Shown: positions 23,278 to 30,756 of the stretch, piece by piece
Layout: the number at the start of each line of letters is the position of its first letter
Position numbering within the stretch: the first letter of the stretch is position 1
DNA from: Coriobacteriia bacterium
GTDB lineage: Bacteria; Actinomycetota; Coriobacteriia; Coriobacteriales; UBA8131
Assembly (NCBI GenBank): GCA_009783245.1
Contig: WRHL01000013.1
Span: forward strand, 1-34,291
Reading direction: 5' to 3'
Length of the DNA stretch: 34,291 nt
Notes under the pieces: generated by a model
Told to the model about the DNA's origin: nothing
Database searches by the model: none
What the model saw: only the letters and a program-made list of their open reading frames with translations
Position numbers and translations under genes: made by a program

Positions 23278-24597
23278 TCAGTCCTTCTTCTTGAATTTAA
23301 AGCGGATAGGCGTACCCGTAAGCGGAAATGCCTCGCGTAGGCGGTTCTCCAGGTAGCGCCTGTAGGTCTCGTCGATGATATGGGGGTGGTTGGCGAACAG
23401 CGTGAACTGCGGCGGCCGCGTACCGGTCTGTGTGACGTAGTGGATGCGTAGGCGCAGCTTTCCGCGGGAGACCGTGTGGCCAAAGTCGCGCAGCTCCGTG
23501 AGGAAGGCGTTGAGCTTGGGCGTGGAGATGGACGAGGAGTACGCGGTGTAGGCCGCGTCGATGGCGCCCCAGATACGGTGGACGCTGCGGCCGGTCAGCG
23601 CGCTTATGGCGATGACCTGCGCGTAGCCCACAAAGGGCAGCCGGTCGGTGATCTGCGTGCGCAGAGCCTCGCGCTCCTCAAGGGTGTCGAGCAGGTCCCA
23701 CTTGTTGAGCAGCACCACCAGGGCGCAGCCCCGCTCGTCCGCCAGGTTGGCGACGCGTTGGTCCTGGTCGGTGAGGCCTAAGGTCGAGTCGATCATCAGC
23801 AGGGCCACATCCGCGCGGTCTATCGCGCGGAGCGCCCGGACAAAGCCGTAGTACTCCACGCTCTCGTCGATCTGCGACTTGCGCCGGATGCCCGCGGTGT
23901 CGATGATGCGGTAGCTGGTGCCCTCATGTTGTATGAGGGTGTCAATAGCGTCGCGCGTGGTGCCGGCGACCTCACTGACAATGGAGCGCTCGCGGCCGAC
24001 CAGCTTGTTGGTCAGCGAGGACTTGCCCGCGTTGGGGCGGCCGATGATAGCCACGTTGATGACGGGATCATCATCTGAGGTGGCGGTTTCCAGGTCAGCC
24101 TCCGGCAGCAGCGTGACCATCACGTCTAAAAAGTCCCCCGTGCCATGCCCGTGCACGCTGGAGATGGGCCAGGGGTCGCCCAGGCCCAGGTTGTAGAACT
24201 CCCAGAGCTCGTCTTCCTTGCTGGGGTTGTCCATCTTGTTGACCACCAGCATCACCGGGTGGCCTGATCTCTTGAGCAGGCGCGCCACCTCCACGTCATC
24301 GGCGGTGGCGCCGGCGTGCGCGTCCACCATGAAGACGATGACGTCCGCTTCCTCGGTGGCCAGCAGCGCCTGGTTGCGGATGGAGCTCTGGAACGCGTCC
24401 TCGGCGCCCATCTCGATGCCGCCGGTGTCAATCAGCACAAAGTCGCGGCCGTTCCAGTCCGCACGGTGATAGGAGCGGTCACGCGTGACACCGCGCTGCT
24501 CGTGCACAATGGCGTCTTTGCTGACGGCTATTCGGTTGACAAACGTGGATTTCCCCACATTCGGCCGCCCCACCACTGCGACAATCGGTAGGCTCAT
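23278..24597 (-). CDS. der: Ribosome biogenesis GTPase Der (EngA)
   Basis: Der has two tandem GTPase domains and helps assemble the 50S subunit. The first P-loop is VVGRPNVGKST and the second IIGRPNAGKSSL, each followed by its DTGG/DTAG switch (DTGGIEMG, DTAGIRRK) and an NKMD/NKWD guanine-specificity motif. The C-terminal KH-like domain ends in a basic FKFKKKD. The start is set at the ATG at 24597 (MSLPIVAVVG), with GAAGGA upstream, giving 439 residues; a longer reading adds 18 non-conserved residues. Confidence 0.97.
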   Translation of the reverse strand: MSLPIVAVVGRPNVGKSTFVNRIAVSKDAIVHEQRGVTRDRSYHRADWNGRDFVLIDTGGIEMGAEDAFQSSIRNQALLATEEADVIVFMVDAHAGATADDVEVARLLKRSGHPVMLVVNKMDNPSKEDELWEFYNLGLGDPWPISSVHGHGTGDFLDVMVTLLPEADLETATSDDDPVINVAIIGRPNAGKSSLTNKLVGRERSIVSEVAGTTRDAIDTLIQHEGTSYRIIDTAGIRRKSQIDESVEYYGFVRALRAIDRADVALLMIDSTLGLTDQDQRVANLADERGCALVVLLNKWDLLDTLEEREALRTQITDRLPFVGYAQVIAISALTGRSVHRIWGAIDAAYTAYSSSISTPKLNAFLTELRDFGHTVSRGKLRLRIHYVTQTGTRPPQFTLFANHPHIIDETYRRYLENRLREAFPLTGTPIRFKFKKKD

Positions 24598-24634
24598 ACG
24601 CTCGATTCCTTCAATACTTTCTGCATGAACAGTA

Positions 24635-26029
24635 TCAACAGGGTACCACAATAACCGGGCGGTTCAGGGCCTGCGCCAGGTCTTCTGGCCGCTTGTCGTC
24701 TAGAGTCAGGCCGTCGGCGTTGAGCAGGACGTCCGGGATGAGGATTGTGGCCTTTTGCGGAAGGTTGCGCTCCTTGAGCTGCGCGATGATGTCGGTGGCT
24801 GTGAGTAGGCCGGCCACGTCCACGTTGCCGCCAAAGAAGTTGTTCTTGATTGCCACGACCTTTGCGCCCATCCCTTGCGTCAGGCGCTTGAGCGTGGGCG
24901 CGAAGGCTGTGCCCGTGACAAGTACCGGTGACGATAAGGACATGACAAAGGGGACGGACATGACAAAGGGGACGGTCCCTTTTGTCAAGTCACCAGACAT
25001 GACAAAAGGGACCGTCCCCTTTGTCATGTCCGTCCCCTTTGTCATGTCCGTCCCCTTGATCTCCTTGCCAGCTTCCCAGCTGTCGATGAAGCTGCTGAGC
25101 ATGCCGATGCCGTCCTCATACTGGGGGAAGTCGTCGTAGTAGCGAGCAGGAGGCACGGGCAGGTTGGCCTTGAGGAAGAACTCGTCCGCAAGCTGGTAGC
25201 GGACGCGGTCTTCTGCCGCCAGTGAGCGTTTCTGGAAGGGAAGCAGCTGTGCGACAAGGTCGCGCGCAGCCTGGGATGTGAACGAGCTTTTGAGAGCCGC
25301 CTTTCTCGTGAAACCATAGGGGACTATGCCTACTGAGCGGATGCGGGGACGCTGCTCGATCCACGCGAGCGTGGTGTCGAGTTGGGCGCCGTCGTTAAGG
25401 CCGGGGAGCAGTACGATTTGCACGTGGATGTCGATGCCGGCGGCAAGCAGCTGCTCCAGCGCTTCGATGCCGCGGGCCGCGTGCCTGCCTATGAGCTGTT
25501 GGCGTAGCGCGGGGTCGATGGCGTGGAGCGACACGTGCAGCGGTGAGAGGTGGTGGTCGATGATGCGCTGGAGGTCCGCGTCGCTTGCGTTGGTGAGCGT
25601 GACGAAGTTGCCTTGGAGGAAGGAGAGGCGGTAGTCGTCGTCGCGGATGTAGAGCGAGGGGCGCATGCCTTTGGGCAGCTGCGCCATGAAGCAGAAGCTG
25701 CAGCTGTTGCAGCAGGTCTTGAGGGCGCTGCCAAAGAGCGGGTCGGCAAAGCTGAGGCCCCAGGTCTCGCCGGGTTCGCGCTGCAGTTGGCGGGTTGTTT
25801 GGTCGCTCAAGGTGAGCTCCACCTGACTGCCGTCGGTCAACCAGAGCCAGTCGATGCTGTCTGCCAGCGACTGGCCGTCCACCGCCAGGATGGTCATGTT
25901 GGGCGCCAGGCCCGCGCGCTCAGCTGGTGAGTCCGTGTCTACCGCGGCAATCAGCGCACCCTCGCTTGCAGCAGCCACTGCGCCAGGCGTAATCGATGGA
26001 GCGTAATCTGCGCGGGAACCCTCGCTCAC
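24635..26029 (-). CDS. DUF512 radical SAM protein with PDZ domain and in-frame palindromic insertion
   Basis: The 464-residue protein has an N-terminal PDZ-like segment (SPAERAGLAPNMTILAVDG), a radical SAM cysteine motif C106-x3-C110-x2-C113 within CCNSCSFCFMAQLP, the YIRDDDYRLSFLQGNFVTLTN segment diagnostic of this family, and a C-terminal DUF512 domain. Its reaction is unknown. In the family it is commonly next to der, as here. Residues about 324-366 hold T-K-G-T-V-P-F-V twice plus partial units, encoded by family A repeats at 24940-25060; they separate FIDSWEAG from SSPVLVTGTAFAP. The GTG start overlaps the ispH stop (GTGA). Confidence 0.92.
   Translation of the reverse strand: MSEGSRADYAPSITPGAVAAASEGALIAAVDTDSPAERAGLAPNMTILAVDGQSLADSIDWLWLTDGSQVELTLSDQTTRQLQREPGETWGLSFADPLFGSALKTCCNSCSFCFMAQLPKGMRPSLYIRDDDYRLSFLQGNFVTLTNASDADLQRIIDHHLSPLHVSLHAIDPALRQQLIGRHAARGIEALEQLLAAGIDIHVQIVLLPGLNDGAQLDTTLAWIEQRPRIRSVGIVPYGFTRKAALKSSFTSQAARDLVAQLLPFQKRSLAAEDRVRYQLADEFFLKANLPVPPARYYDDFPQYEDGIGMLSSFIDSWEAGKEIKGTDMTKGTDMTKGTVPFVMSGDLTKGTVPFVMSVPFVMSLSSPVLVTGTAFAPTLKRLTQGMGAKVVAIKNNFFGGNVDVAGLLTATDIIAQLKERNLPQKATILIPDVLLNADGLTLDDKRPEDLAQALNRPVIVVPC
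24940..25060. repeat. Family A repeat cluster inside the DUF512 gene
   Basis: Two complete palindromes of opposite orientation (24960-24988 and 24999-25027) are flanked by half-copies at 24942 and 25031-25055. Both orientations encode T-K-G-T-V-P-F-V in the gene's frame. The half-copies look like slippage or repair duplications. Confidence 0.93.
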
Positions 26030-26895
26030 AGCAGGTCTTCCAACACCTTCTCAACCAGTATGATCTGCTCCTCCGGCGTTGAGGCGCCGGCAGTTATCCC
26101 CACGCTGTGCGCCCCATCAAACCATGCGGGCTCAAGCTCACAGGCCCGCTCGATATGGTAGGTGCGCGGGCAGACCTGCAGGCAGAGCTGCGCCAGCCGT
26201 GTGGTGTTGCTGGAGTTCCGCCCACCCACAACCAGCATGACGTCCACCTCCCTGGCAAGCTCGCTGGCCGCCTCCTGCCGCTGCCGCGTGGCAAAACAGA
26301 TGGTGTTGTGCACAACTGGTGTCACGCCCCGCTGCTCAAGCGCCTCGATGACCGCCCTTAGCGCAGCCTCGGACTGCGTGGTCTGCACCACTATCCCGAT
26401 CTTCTCGTAAGCAGCATCAGCCGAATCCGGCAGGTCGGAAGGCTCCTGCACAACCAACGCCTGATTACCGGCGTAGGCTCGGATGCTCTCAACTTCAGGA
26501 TGCCCCAGCTCGCCCACGATCAGGACCTGATACCCTTGCTCCCAGAGCTTTTTGGCGGCAGCCTGTGCCTTCTTCACGTGCGGACAGGTTGCGTCGACAA
26601 CCTGCAGCTCCTGAGCGGTGGCCTGCTCGATGACCTCGGGCGCCACCCCGTGCGAGCGGATCACCAGGATACCCTTGGCCACATCCTCAACGGAGTTCGC
26701 CACCAACACGCCCCTGTCGCGCAGCTCGCTGACAACCTGCGGGTTATGGATCAGCGGCCCCAGCGTATGCACTGCACCCGAGCTGGTTCGCGCCGCTTCA
26801 TCCACCAGCGACAACGCCCGCTCCACGCCGTAGCATGCCCCCGCATATCGCGACCTGATAATCTTCATACCACCATTGTAGCCTGACTTCCCCAT
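26026..26895 (-). CDS. ispH: 4-hydroxy-3-methylbut-2-enyl diphosphate reductase
   Basis: IspH is the [4Fe-4S] enzyme that makes IPP and DMAPP in the MEP isoprenoid pathway. The three cluster cysteines appear in AGACYGVERAL, VDATCPHVKKA and HNTICFATRQRQ. GELGHPEVE, GRNSSNTTRL and TAGASTPEEQI are also conserved. The start is taken at ATG 26895 because AGGAGG lies five bases upstream; the alternative at 26868 (MKIIRSRYAG), where the family usually begins, has only a weak site. The product is 289 residues. It is the first gene of the ispH-DUF512-der-plsY-gpsA run. Confidence 0.96.
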   Translation of the reverse strand: MGKSGYNGGMKIIRSRYAGACYGVERALSLVDEAARTSSGAVHTLGPLIHNPQVVSELRDRGVLVANSVEDVAKGILVIRSHGVAPEVIEQATAQELQVVDATCPHVKKAQAAAKKLWEQGYQVLIVGELGHPEVESIRAYAGNQALVVQEPSDLPDSADAAYEKIGIVVQTTQSEAALRAVIEALEQRGVTPVVHNTICFATRQRQEAASELAREVDVMLVVGGRNSSNTTRLAQLCLQVCPRTYHIERACELEPAWFDGAHSVGITAGASTPEEQIILVEKVLEDLL

Positions 26896-26942
26896 CGCTG
26901 CCTCCTATTACGAGGCAACTGCCCCGCACGCTTTAATGTCTG

Positions 26943-26954
26943 TTATCGTGATAA
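26943..26954. promoter_or_regulatory. Inverted repeat in the ispH / oxidoreductase divergent promoter region
   Basis: TTATC-GT-GATAA lies in the 91-bp gap between two divergent genes, 33 bases before the oxidoreductase start. Its position and symmetry fit a small operator, but no regulator is known and promoter elements are unclear. Confidence 0.35.
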
Positions 26955-26986
26955 GGCGCAGGTTGAGTCACTTGAGAGGAGCAGCA

Positions 26987-27619
26987 GTGGGTATCAATCA
27001 TGTTCATATCGTCTATTGCCACCCTAGTGAGGATTCTTTGACCGCTGAGATCCGCGATGCTTTCATCAAGGGGCTTGAGGACTCTAGTAAGTCATACACC
27101 GTCAGCGACCTGTACAAACAGGGTTTTAGGACGGACATGACTGAGGCTGAATACCTGCGTGATGCTTATTACAATGACGCTCTGCCCTTGGCTGATGACG
27201 TGCTGGCTGAACAGGTGCTCATCGATGCCTCCGACGCGCTGGTGTTCATCTACCCGGTCTTTTGGACAGAGGCTCCCGCAAAGCTGGTCGGTTGGTTTGA
27301 CAGGGTGTGGAGCTACGGGTACGCGTATGGCTTGGACGGCAGCCTGCCGAGTCTGCCTGATACTCCGCATAGCGAACCGATGAAGGTGCTGGATAAAGCC
27401 CTGTTCATAGCCTGTGCCGGCAACACAAAGGAGGTGCTGGAGGAGCAGGGTCGCCTGCAGAGTATGGAAAGCGTCATGTTAAGCGACCGTATCCATGATC
27501 GCGCCAGACATAAAGAGCTTGTGTTGCTCGGTGGCACCGAACGCAGCAACCCTGCCCGTCGCGAGGCCATGCGTATACAGCACGTTGAGACAGCGCACCG
27601 GCTTGGAGAGGCTTTCTGA
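26987..27619 (+). CDS. NAD(P)H-dependent oxidoreductase, flavodoxin-like fold
   Basis: The start is the GTG at 26987 (VGINHVHIVYCHPSEDS), because AGAGGAG lies five bases upstream; earlier starts add unrelated residues. The 210-residue protein has the MdaB/NQO1-type flavodoxin-like fold: a first strand ending in HPSEDSLTAEI for FMN or FAD phosphate binding, then DALVFIYPVFWTEAPAKLVGWFDRVW, the hallmark of quinone reductases of this family. It probably reduces quinones or other small electrophiles with two electrons. It is monocistronic and divergent from ispH. Confidence 0.87.
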   Translation: MGINHVHIVYCHPSEDSLTAEIRDAFIKGLEDSSKSYTVSDLYKQGFRTDMTEAEYLRDAYYNDALPLADDVLAEQVLIDASDALVFIYPVFWTEAPAKLVGWFDRVWSYGYAYGLDGSLPSLPDTPHSEPMKVLDKALFIACAGNTKEVLEEQGRLQSMESVMLSDRIHDRARHKELVLLGGTERSNPARREAMRIQHVETAHRLGEAF

Positions 27620-27660
27620 ACTCCGTCATTACGAAAAGAGTAGTTGTTAGCTCATCTACA

Positions 27661-27723
27661 TGCGCCTGCTTTGAATAGGCAGCGCGCCAACCCAGGTGCT
27701 GTTGACGCATCCCCGTGCGCCTG
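27661..27723. repeat. Inverted single copy of the 55-bp repeat
   Basis: Read on the minus strand this matches the tandem units at 28035-28200, including CAGGCGCACGGGGATGCGTC and TTGGCGCGCTGCCTATTC. It starts 42 bases after the oxidoreductase gene. Confidence 0.8.
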
Positions 27724-27735
27724 CATAAACCTTTC

Positions 27736-27943
27736 CGTCATTGCGAGAAGTGAGCGAAGCGAACGCCGTGGCAATCTACGCAGTAGACTTTCATTGTTGG
27801 CAGTTTGTCACAGCACATCATCTTGTGGGTTGGAAGAGGAAAAGAATCGACGGGGAGTCTGTGCGCTGTGTTAACGCCACAGATCCCCAGCCGCTGCCGT
27901 AGATTGCCACGTCGCCTACGGCTCCTCGCAATGACGGGAGTGG
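27736..27943. repeat. Composite family C element with terminal inverted repeats
   Basis: The left end (CGTCATTGCGAGAAG...GTGGCAATCTACG) and right end (CGTAGATTGCCACG...CTCGCAATGACGG) are inverted relatives of about 50 bases. The inner right part from 27811 also matches 613-745. With about 208 bp and no coding capacity it resembles a miniature inverted-repeat element or a paired REP unit. Confidence 0.7.
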
Positions 27944-27984
27944 GGGCTTCAGCCATCGACCACAAAACCGCTGCTTGATACCCT

Positions 27985-28027
27985 GGATTGCCACATCATG
28001 CTACGTATGATTCGCAATGACGGAAGG
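27985..28027. repeat. Family C fragment
   Basis: GGATTGCCACATCATG...ATTCGCAATGACGG keeps only the last third of the family C element, joined closely to the 55-bp tandem array. Confidence 0.6.
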
Positions 28028-28034
28028 ATGTGGG

Positions 28035-28200
28035 CAGGCGCAAGTAGATGCGTCAACTGCACCGGAGTTGGCGCGCTGCCTATTCCAGTGCAGGCGCACG
28101 GGGATGCGTCAGCTGCACCCGGGCTGGCGCGCTGTCTATTCCATTCAGGCGCAATTAGGTGCATCAACTGCACCGGGGTTGGCGCGCTGCCTATTCCAAG
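28035..28200. repeat. Three tandem 55-bp units
   Basis: Units start with CAGGCGCA at 28035, 28091 and 28146 and share GCGTCAACTGCACCGG (with changes), TTGGCGCGCTGCCTATTCCA. Lengths are 56, 55 and 55. A partial fourth start (CAGGCG) follows at 28201. Regular spacing is absent: units abut, so it is not CRISPR. Confidence 0.88.
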
Positions 28201-28204
28201 CAGG

Positions 28205-28245
28205 CGTGCGAGGGGGACGGGCGCTGGCGTGCGGGTGCCGCGCGT
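28205..28245. repeat. Family D repeat
   Basis: GAGGGGGACGGGCGCTGGCG, then GTGCGGGTGCCGCGCGTACCC, closely resembles 30757-30800. Confidence 0.6.
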
Positions 28246-28324
28246 ACCCGTTGGTGGGCGCTGGGGGCGGACTGGTCCTGCTCGTTATAGGTCAGCAGCG
28301 GACGCTGGGCCAGCGCGGAGCGTT

Positions 28325-29224
28325 TTAGCTGCGGACGCTTAGGCCGGCGCGGAGCATCTCGGGGTGGAGGCGCATGAGCAGGGTCATCTCGGCGCCCATG
28401 CCAAAGCCGCACTCCTCGCACAGACCCGCCGTGGCGCCGGGGCACTCGTCAAAGGTGGTGCCGTCGCTCATGATGAAGTTGGAGATCCAGCACGAGCGCT
28501 TGTGGGCGTACTGGCGCGGGTCGCGCAGCAGGTTCATGCCGGCCTTGGAGTTCATGAAAGGGTAGCCGGCCTTTTTAAGGCGCTGTGCGGTGTCGATGAT
28601 GCGGTTGCGGATCTCGGGTGACACGCAGAGGTCGCGGTTTTGGTACGGCATATAGAACGAGAAGGAGAAGCGGCGCAGGCGCGGATTGTCCTTCACCAGG
28701 TTGGCGACAGCCTCAAAATCCGCGTGGTTTTTAGCGGTGACGGTCATATTGACGTTGAGGTTGGGGTGGTCGCAGGCGGCGATGTTGGCCAGGGCGCGGT
28801 CGAAGCTGCCTGGCGCACGCTGCTCGTCGTGGAGCTCGCGCATGCCGTCGATGCTGATCCAGATGAGATCGCTTTTGGGCGTGATGGGTAGCTGGGCGTT
28901 AGTGGTGACGGTGATGGAGTAGTAGCCCATCTGACGTGCGAGTTCGATGAGGGAGTCGAGGTTTTTGTCGCCGTCGGTCCAGAGCAGGGGCTCGCCACCC
29001 TCGAAGTCCACGATGCGGCTGCCCAGCTGGTAGCAGCGGGTGAGGTCGGCCTTGACCTGCTCGTAGGATTTGGAGACGCAGTCTGGGCCGGACTTGACCA
29101 CGTTGCAGTGCTTGCAGTTGAGGTTGCAGCGGTCGGTGATGAAGATGACACTTTGCAGGGGGTTGCGCCGCCTGAGTATCTTGGCCTTGAAGAACCAGCT
29201 TGCGTAGTACAGCAGTTCGCCCAT
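28325..29224 (-). CDS. Radical SAM protein with C-terminal cysteine-rich (SPASM-like) tail
   Basis: The 299-residue protein has the [4Fe-4S]-binding C-x3-C-x2-C in DRCNLNCKHCNVV, then a DFEGGEPLLW motif (the GGEP element that contacts SAM) and a C-terminal set of cysteines (CWIS, ECPGATAGLCEECGFG) that could bind an extra cluster. The N-terminus WFFKAKILRRR is basic and aromatic. It resembles peptide-modifying or HpnH-like radical SAM proteins, but no precursor peptide is recognised nearby and the substrate is unknown. AAGGAAG precedes the ATG by about seven bases. It is monocistronic. Confidence 0.88.
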   Translation of the reverse strand: MGELLYYASWFFKAKILRRRNPLQSVIFITDRCNLNCKHCNVVKSGPDCVSKSYEQVKADLTRCYQLGSRIVDFEGGEPLLWTDGDKNLDSLIELARQMGYYSITVTTNAQLPITPKSDLIWISIDGMRELHDEQRAPGSFDRALANIAACDHPNLNVNMTVTAKNHADFEAVANLVKDNPRLRRFSFSFYMPYQNRDLCVSPEIRNRIIDTAQRLKKAGYPFMNSKAGMNLLRDPRQYAHKRSCWISNFIMSDGTTFDECPGATAGLCEECGFGMGAEMTLLMRLHPEMLRAGLSVRS

Positions 29225-29503
29225 AGGTTGCTTCCTTCGATAGAGTAGTCGCGCAATCGCGTAGTAGCATTGTCGCGTAGTCGCGCACAGCTCACTGGTA
29301 CGCGTCTATAGTATTCTAGCGTAACTGCGCAGGATGTTACTCCCTCAGGCTGCGTTACTCAGGCTGCGTTCCAGACTCAACCCACGGTTTAAGCGTGAAT
29401 CCATGGTCGTTTCTGCAAATATTCACGCCTATATAGACGCCACTCTAGCAATGTGAGCGCCATATGGTGCCACAGGAGTCAAAAGAGCCGCTGCCTGGAG
29501 AAC
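29225..29503. other. Intergenic region with GTAGTCGCGCA repeats
   Basis: In this 279-bp gap GTAGTCGCGCA occurs at 29245 and 29277, with related GTCGCG steps between them, directly upstream of the radical SAM gene. Beyond it lies a fragment resembling the end of the DUF2812 gene. Confidence 0.5.
29343..29405 (-). pseudogene. Possible 3' remnant of a second DUF2812 gene
   Basis: Read on the minus strand, this reads RLNRGLSLERSLSNAA and then a stop. It resembles the C-terminus of the intact neighbour (RLKIKKLNLERSLRE), and the DNA shares TGGAACGCAGCCTGAG with it. It could be the tail of a decayed duplicate. Confidence 0.35.
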
Positions 29504-30061
29504 CTATTCCCTCAAGCTGCGCTCCAGGTTCAGCTTCTTGATCTTCAGACGCACCAAGACCCAGGCCCTGAGGAACAGCACAAAAAAGACAATGAAGAGC
29601 AGGCAGATGAAAACGTCTGCCGATGAGCCCCCGTGAGCGCCGGCGCTCAGATACCCAATTCCCCTGGGTATCTGAGAGAGGAGAAAACACATCTCCACAA
29701 AGGTCATAACCAGCCACACCAGGGCAATGCGCTTGTAGTGCGCAATCCGCGAGTCGATGTCGCTGAACAGCTCAAAGCTCCCCTCCGCAGTCTTCCTGCG
29801 TAAATAGACCCAGCGGAAATACGACGCAACATGCTCAACCCCATTCTCTGCCATGAAGCCCAGGTAACGCTGGCTCTCTGGATGCATTGGCAGGTCATTG
29901 AGCAGCTCGATACGATAGGTGTATTCCCCCGGTTCACAATCCTCAAAGCTGTAGCGGAACAGAGCAAGGTCGGCAAAGGCAAAACCACGCGCCGCCAGGT
30001 CGTTCAGCCAGTCCTCTTCCTTCTCGTGATCCATGAACGCCCTCCACCTATACGACCTCAT
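29504..30061 (-). CDS. DUF2812 domain membrane protein
   Basis: The 185-residue protein has an N-terminal soluble DUF2812 domain (about 1-100), with the usual F..HEKEEDWLNDLAARGF start and the YFRWVYLRR end, followed by two transmembrane helices (about 107-125 and 145-167) and a basic tail. The function is not known. In Firmicutes and Actinobacteria DUF2812 proteins are typically encoded directly after a PadR-type repressor, exactly as here, with a four-base ATGA overlap. A role in a stress or envelope response under that repressor is likely but inferred. Confidence 0.88.
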   Translation of the reverse strand: MRSYRWRAFMDHEKEEDWLNDLAARGFAFADLALFRYSFEDCEPGEYTYRIELLNDLPMHPESQRYLGFMAENGVEHVASYFRWVYLRRKTAEGSFELFSDIDSRIAHYKRIALVWLVMTFVEMCFLLSQIPRGIGYLSAGAHGGSSADVFICLLFIVFFVLFLRAWVLVRLKIKKLNLERSLRE

Positions 30062-30387
30062 CGCTCGCCCTCCTCTTTCAAACCTTCACCATTACGCAGC
30101 AGCTCCCGCAGGCGCTTGAGCTCTTCTTGGAATACCGCACGCCCAGACGCGGTGATAGCGTATTCCTTCTTGCGGGAACTCCGCTCAGCAGACATCGCGA
30201 TAATCCACCGCTTCTGCACCAGCGCGTTGATCGCCCCATACAGCGTGCCCGGGCCCAAAACCACCCTTCCATCGCTTAAGCGCTCGATGTTCTGCATGAT
30301 GGCATACCCGTGCATCGGCTCATGCAACGACAGCAATATATAGAAAACCGCCTCGGTCAAGGCGCCGCGCTCAAAACTCTCTGGCAT
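30058..30387 (-). CDS. PadR-family transcriptional regulator
   Basis: The 109-residue protein has the PadR winged helix: LTEAVFYILLSLHEPMHGYA, then GTLYGAINALVQKRWI, a wing with REYAITA-like sequence (KKEYAITASGRAV), and a C-terminal dimerisation helix. It likely represses its own operon with the DUF2812 gene. The promoter and a strong palindrome lie directly upstream. GGGAG lies about seven bases before the ATG. Confidence 0.93.
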   Translation of the reverse strand: MPESFERGALTEAVFYILLSLHEPMHGYAIMQNIERLSDGRVVLGPGTLYGAINALVQKRWIIAMSAERSSRKKEYAITASGRAVFQEELKRLRELLRNGEGLKEEGER

Positions 30388-30408
30388 GTACTGCTCCCTT
30401 TGTGCTCC

Positions 30409-30452
30409 GGTAGCCGATATATCGGCTTACGTAGTACACTATATCGGCTACC
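30409..30452 (-). promoter_or_regulatory. padR operator palindromes
   Basis: AGCCGATATATCGGCT (30412-30427) is a perfect 16-bp palindrome. In addition GGTAGCCGATATA (30409-30421) is inverted as TATATCGGCTACC (30440-30452). The second site covers the -10 of the padR promoter. This is the expected layout for PadR autorepression. Confidence 0.85.
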
Positions 30453-30466
30453 GTATTAGTTGTCAA
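30438..30466 (-). promoter_or_regulatory. padR-DUF2812 promoter
   Basis: On the minus strand TTGACA (30461-30466) and TATAGT (30438-30443) are 17 bases apart, a near-perfect sigma-70 promoter. The -10 is inside an operator arm. Confidence 0.82.
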
Positions 30467-30513
30467 ACAGGATATAACGAGAACAACGGGGCCCACCCCC
30501 GCTTAAGCCTCAA

Positions 30514-30561
30514 GGATGCGCGGCCTCTCCCCGCCAAGCGCCAGTTCCCCATCGCGCATCC
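30514..30561. repeat. Family D repeat (hairpin form)
   Basis: GGATGCGCGG at the left and CGCGCATCC at the right are complementary arms about 28 bases apart. It is an inverted relative of 6851-6897. Confidence 0.6.
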
Positions 30562-30576
30562 GCCGATTGAGGACAG

Positions 30577-30650
30577 AAGGGGACGGACTTGACAAGGGGG
30601 ACGGTCCCTTTTGTCAAGTCCGTCCCCTTTGTCAAGTCCCGTCCCCTTGT
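30577..30650. repeat. Family A repeat cluster, extended palindrome
   Basis: A longer palindrome with arms AAGGGGACGGACTTGACAA and its complement spans about 30577-30628 around the usual GGACGGTCCC core. It is followed by a half-copy (CGTCCCCTTTGTCAAG). The outer arms are lengthened versions of the flanks seen in the DUF512 gene. Confidence 0.85.
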
Positions 30651-30756
30651 CTCATTCTGCGTCATCTGCACTTCTCCTCATATACCTAGGCGGCCTTGGC
30701 CGCCGAGAAGCGCTGGGCGCGACAGCGACCAGCGCGACACGATTCCCTGGCGCGCG

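Larger units (their letters stand above)
27620..28324. other. 705-bp repeat-filled intergenic region
   Basis: No gene is supported here. The region holds, in order, an inverted copy of a 55-bp repeat, a composite family C element with inverted ends, another family C fragment, three tandem 55-bp units and a family D fragment. Open frames across it translate the repeats and have no family resemblance. Confidence 0.75.

Noticed and set aside
28035-28200. Tandem units considered as a CRISPR array
   Set aside because: Units abut with no unique spacers, there are only three, and no cas gene is present.
28017-28328. Open frame with recurring ARCLF and AVYS-type segments
   Set aside because: It translates the 55-bp tandem repeat units, has no ribosome binding site and resembles no family.
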